A stretch of 25,193 nucleotides of DNA from Deltaproteobacteria bacterium (GTDB lineage: Bacteria; UBA10199; SPLOWO2-01-44-7). Numbering within the stretch: the stretch's first letter is position 1; each line of letters begins with the position of its first letter. Location: the NCBI GenBank assembly GCA_030688705.1, contig JAUYJH010000158.1, forward strand, positions 1-25,193. The letters run 5' to 3'. Below the pieces are notes generated by a model. The model was not told where the DNA came from, made no database searches, and saw nothing but the letters and a program-made list of their open reading frames with translations. The position numbers were made by a program, and so were the translations under genes. This document shows positions 22,746-25,193 of this stretch, one piece after another.

Positions 22746-24198
22746 GCTTCCAACACCCGATTTTCCGCAAGGATTGGAATGGCTCAACACTACCGAACCC
22801 CTTTCTTTGGAAAAATTGCGCGGCAAAATTGTCCTTCTCGATTTTTGGACCTACTGCTGTATCAACTGCATGCATGTTTTGCCCGACCTCAAAAAACTGG
22901 AGCAAAAATATAAAGATGAATTGGTCGTGGTCGGCGTTCATTGCGCCAAATTTCCAAACGAACGGGAAATCAAAAATATCCGCGAGGCGATTTTGCGCTA
23001 TGAGATCGAGCATCCGGTCGTTAATGACCACACTTTTACAATGTGGAAATCTTATAATGTGCGGGCCTGGCCGAGCATGGCTTTAATCGACCCGGAAGGA
23101 AAACTGGTCGGCTCCATTTCGGGAGAGGGAAATTGGGATTTTTTGAATGAAGCGATTGGGGCCCTTGTCAAAGAATTTAAAGCACAAAATAAATTGAAAT
23201 TGGGGCCTCTTTCCCAAATCAGACTTGAAGCGGCGCAGGAAAAATCGATTCTTTCTTACCCGGGGAAAATTATCGCCGACGATGCGGGGCAGAAATTATT
23301 TATCTCCGATTCCAATCATAACCGCATCGTCGTTGCCGATACAAACGGGCGTATTTTAGAGACCATCGGATCGGGCAAAATCGGTTTAGACGACGGTGCT
23401 TTTGAAAAGGCCACCTTCAATCACCCGCAGGGGATGTGTCTGGTTGGCGATCATCTTTATATTGCCGATACCGAAAATCATGCTCTGCGCAAAGTTGATC
23501 TTCTTGCAAAAACGGTGACGACGGTCGCCGGCACCGGCAAACAGGCGGCCCCTTTTGCAACCCCCGGCGATCCGATGACAACCCATCTCAATTCACCGTG
23601 GGACTTGGCCGTTTTTGAAAACAGAATTTTTATCGCCATGGCCGGTTCGCATCAAATCTGGCTTTATGATCTGGATGAAAATCAGATCGGGCCGTTTGCC
23701 GGAACGGGCCAAGAAAGCCGGGTCGATGGGCCACTCGCCGCATCGTGCTTCGCCCAGCCGAGCGGCCTCTCACTCGATGGCCATAGACTTTATGTCGCCG
23801 ATTCAGAGACCAGCTCCATCCGCAAAATAGATCTAGCAACTGGCGAAGTCACCACGCTGGTGGGCATCGCCCTGTTTGATTTCGGTGATGTCGATGGTTT
23901 TGGCGATCAGGTGCGACTGCAACACTCAATAGGCATTCACGCCTACGGCGGCAAGCTGTTTATCGCCGACACCTACAACCACAAGATCAAATTTTTGGAG
24001 CCCCTGTCGCGTACCTGCATGACGGTGGCCGGCACCGGAAAACCGGGACGCACCACCGGAGACAACCCCAAATTTTATGAACCATGCGGACTTTGGATCG
24101 CCCCCCCCTATCTTTATATTGCCGACACCAATAACCACCGTATTGTAAAGATGTTTTTGGAAGACCGTGTCGTTACTGAAATGAAAATCGTCATATAG
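22735..24198 (+). CDS. thioredoxin-NHL repeat protein (NHLRC2-like)
   Basis: The 487-residue protein joins an N-terminal thioredoxin-like domain to a C-terminal NHL beta-propeller. The first has the redox motif C42-I-N-C45, preceded by C41 ('YCCINCMHVLP'), and a cis-Pro segment 'VRAWPSMALIDP'. From about residue 180 there are repeated 'LFISDSNHNRIVVAD', 'LYIADTENHALRKVD' and 'LYIADTNNHRIVKM' blades. The layout matches human NHLRC2 and its bacterial relatives, whose role is not well defined. No signal peptide is seen. It overlaps the preceding small gene by 11 bp. Confidence 0.88.
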   Translation: MATKLPTPDFPQGLEWLNTTEPLSLEKLRGKIVLLDFWTYCCINCMHVLPDLKKLEQKYKDELVVVGVHCAKFPNEREIKNIREAILRYEIEHPVVNDHTFTMWKSYNVRAWPSMALIDPEGKLVGSISGEGNWDFLNEAIGALVKEFKAQNKLKLGPLSQIRLEAAQEKSILSYPGKIIADDAGQKLFISDSNHNRIVVADTNGRILETIGSGKIGLDDGAFEKATFNHPQGMCLVGDHLYIADTENHALRKVDLLAKTVTTVAGTGKQAAPFATPGDPMTTHLNSPWDLAVFENRIFIAMAGSHQIWLYDLDENQIGPFAGTGQESRVDGPLAASCFAQPSGLSLDGHRLYVADSETSSIRKIDLATGEVTTLVGIALFDFGDVDGFGDQVRLQHSIGIHAYGGKLFIADTYNHKIKFLEPLSRTCMTVAGTGKPGRTTGDNPKFYEPCGLWIAPPYLYIADTNNHRIVKMFLEDRVVTEMKIVI

Positions 24199-24203
24199 TG
24201 CCA

Positions 24204-24223
24204 CCTGCCTGCCGGCAGGCAGG
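24204..24223. repeat. 20-bp perfect palindrome, copy 4
   Basis: This copy lies in the 44-bp gap between the thioredoxin-NHL and folE genes, which converge. It shares its flanks with copy 2. The hairpin with GGTTTTT just downstream could act as a terminator for the + strand gene, but that is uncertain. Confidence 0.9.
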
Positions 24224-24242
24224 GGCCACCTGGTGACGGTTT

Positions 24243-24788
24243 TTAAGATTTCCGGATAAGAGACATCAATTCTTCGCGCGTTCTGGGGTCGGAGCGAAAT
24301 CGGCCGAGCATTTCAGAAGTAACCACCGTTGAGCCCTGTTTTTCAACCCCGCGCATCTGCATGCACAAATGTTGCGCTTCAATCACCACCGCCACACCCT
24401 TGGGCTGTAAATTTTCCTGAATAATCTGCGCGATCTCAACGGTCAGCCGCTCTTGCACTTGCAGGCGGCGGGCAAACATATCGACCAATCGGGCCACTTT
24501 ACTCAACCCGATAATTTTTCCATCCGGCAGATAGGCGACATGGGCTTTTCCAAAAAAAGGCATCAGATGGTGTTCGCACAAACTAAAAACCTGAAGATCT
24601 TTGACGACGATCATCTCATCATATTTTTGCTCGTAGATCGCTTCATTGATGAGGGTTTTTGGGTCTTCGCGGTAGCCTTTGGTCAAAAATTGATACATTT
24701 CTTTGACGCGCAACGGGGTTTTGGCAAGCCCCTCCCGCTCCGGCTTTTCGCCGATTTCCAATAACAAGCCTTTTATTAGATTCTCCAT
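24243..24788 (-). CDS. folE: GTP cyclohydrolase I
   Basis: FolE converts GTP to 7,8-dihydroneopterin triphosphate, the first step of folate and related pterin synthesis. The 181-residue product has the zinc-site motif 'SLCEHHLMPF', then 'GKAHVAYLPDGKIIGLSK', and the C-terminal 'QHLCMQMRGVEKQGSTVVTS' segment with the second zinc Cys. The ATG at 24788 has an AAGGA site. A longer start at 24941 would translate the repeat cluster and is not expected. A FolE product can also feed queuosine synthesis, in which queG acts; this link is only thematic. Confidence 0.95.
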   Translation of the reverse strand: MENLIKGLLLEIGEKPEREGLAKTPLRVKEMYQFLTKGYREDPKTLINEAIYEQKYDEMIVVKDLQVFSLCEHHLMPFFGKAHVAYLPDGKIIGLSKVARLVDMFARRLQVQERLTVEIAQIIQENLQPKGVAVVIEAQHLCMQMRGVEKQGSTVVTSEMLGRFRSDPRTREELMSLIRKS

Positions 24789-24811
24789 AATCCTTGAAAC
24801 TCGGTGGTGGG

Positions 24812-24946
24812 TCAGTTTGTCATTCCCGCCCCCGATGTCATTCCCGCGACCTGCCTGCCGGCAGGCAGGAAGCGGGAATCTCGAGGGCAGGCTCCAGCGG
24901 GAAATCCTTAGATCCCCGTTTTCACGGGGATGACAACTCAAACTGA
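24812..24946. repeat. nested cluster of dRS3-like repeats with palindrome copy 5
   Basis: Outer ends TCAGTTTG (24812-24819) and CAAACTGA (24939-24946) face each other. Inside, ATTCCCGC (24840-24847) and GCGGGAAT (24872-24879) enclose the 20-bp palindrome. A separate 8-bp stem (24912-24919 with 24924-24931) closes a TTTC loop. This looks like repeat insertion into repeat. It lies upstream of folE, in the gap to the divergent last gene. Confidence 0.8.
24850..24869. repeat. 20-bp perfect palindrome, copy 5
   Basis: The sequence is identical to the other four copies and is located in the loop of the ATTCCCGC/GCGGGAAT inverted repeat. Confidence 0.95.
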
Positions 24947-24954
24947 TCCAGCAC

Positions 24955-24984
24955 TTGAAACCCCTACCAAAAAAGGGTTATTCT
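24955..24984 (+). promoter_or_regulatory. possible sigma70-type promoter for the last gene
   Basis: TTGAAA (24955-24960) and TATTCT (24979-24984) are separated by 18 bp. They match the consensus at 5 of 6 and 4 of 6 positions. The start codon follows 6 bp later, with no clear ribosome site, so support is weak. Confidence 0.3.
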
Positions 24985-24990
24985 ACCAAT

Positions 24991-25193
24991 ATGAAATATT
25001 GGCTCCTCTCGATTGCTTCGTCACTTACCCTTCTCGCAATGACCTCTCTTTATGCCCAAGACGCGGTGTTGCCCAGCGACAAAGACACCCCGCAAGCACC
25101 TGATTTTGCTTCACCTGTCGACCCCCCGACCTATGTGCAAATACCCAAACCGGCCACCCCTTCACCCCCCAGCCAGCCCAGGGTGGACCAGCC
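24991..25193 (+). CDS. secreted protein of unknown function (3' end outside the window)
   Basis: Only the first ~67 residues are present. They begin with a Sec signal peptide ('YWLLSIASSLTLLAMTSLYA') likely cleaved before QD. A low-complexity Pro-rich stretch with many Pro, Ser and Asp follows ('PTYVQIPKPATPSPPSQP'), typical of a linker in an envelope protein. No domain can be recognised before the window ends. Confidence 0.65.
   Translation, partial: MKYWLLSIASSLTLLAMTSLYAQDAVLPSDKDTPQAPDFASPVDPPTYVQIPKPATPSPPSQPRVDQ

Noticed and set aside
1370..24869. CRISPR array
   Set aside because: The five identical 20-bp units are scattered over 23 kb, are perfect palindromes and lack regular spacers.
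24789..24941. 51-residue N-terminal extension of FolE
   Set aside because: It encodes only repeat-derived sequence (such as LPACRQAG), and the ATG at 24788 has a good ribosome site.

Overview
The window looks like chromosomal DNA from a Gram-negative (two-membrane) bacterium of roughly balanced GC. The signs are several Sec and lipoprotein signal peptides, a periplasmic nitrous-oxide reductase system, short intergenic gaps and many small dispersed inverted repeats. The clade II nos cluster together with the repeat families suggests an uncultured lineage of the former Deltaproteobacteria or a nearby candidate phylum. That placement is inference, because no rRNA or tRNA gene is present.

Region 1 (108-7057, + strand) is a denitrification-type operon. 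A stand-alone cyclic-nucleotide-binding domain protein and an Rrf2/NsrR-like Fe-S regulator precede a monoheme cytochrome c lipoprotein. Then come clade II nosZ, the membrane protein nosB, the copper chaperone nosL, and nosD-nosF-nosY. The genes are packed with 4-17 bp overlaps or gaps of a few bases. No nosR, nosG/H or Rieske/cytochrome b genes are present, so the monoheme cytochrome is the only visible electron donor for N2O reduction.

Region 2 (7073-10927, - strand) is an operon-like block: a large radical SAM enzyme related to the tetraether/membrane-spanning lipid synthase group, queG, a TPR protein and an ErpA-type Fe-S carrier. Region 3 (11323-15727, + strand) holds two unrecognised genes. 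One encodes a ~1169-residue protein, mostly helical, with a C-terminal alpha/beta-hydrolase domain. The other encodes a helical-repeat protein. Region 4 (15724-19933) has glpK, a thioredoxin-like [2Fe-2S] ferredoxin, an MFS transporter and ygfZ. Region 5 (19920-25193) has a small secreted protein, an XRE-regulator/nucleotidyltransferase pair, bcp, a second nucleotidyltransferase with a 68-residue partner, a thioredoxin-NHL protein, folE and the start of a secreted protein.

The most unusual feature is the repeat landscape. A perfect 20-bp palindrome (CCTGCCTGCCGGCAGGCAGG) occurs five times. Two copies lie in frame inside conserved enzymes (queG and ygfZ). Three copies sit in the loop of a larger inverted repeat, and these larger repeats belong to at least two different families. 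Other structured elements include dRS3-like hairpins, one of which encodes the start of a signal peptide, a ~180-bp imperfect palindrome upstream of the radical SAM gene, and a branched hairpin element between the MFS and ygfZ genes.
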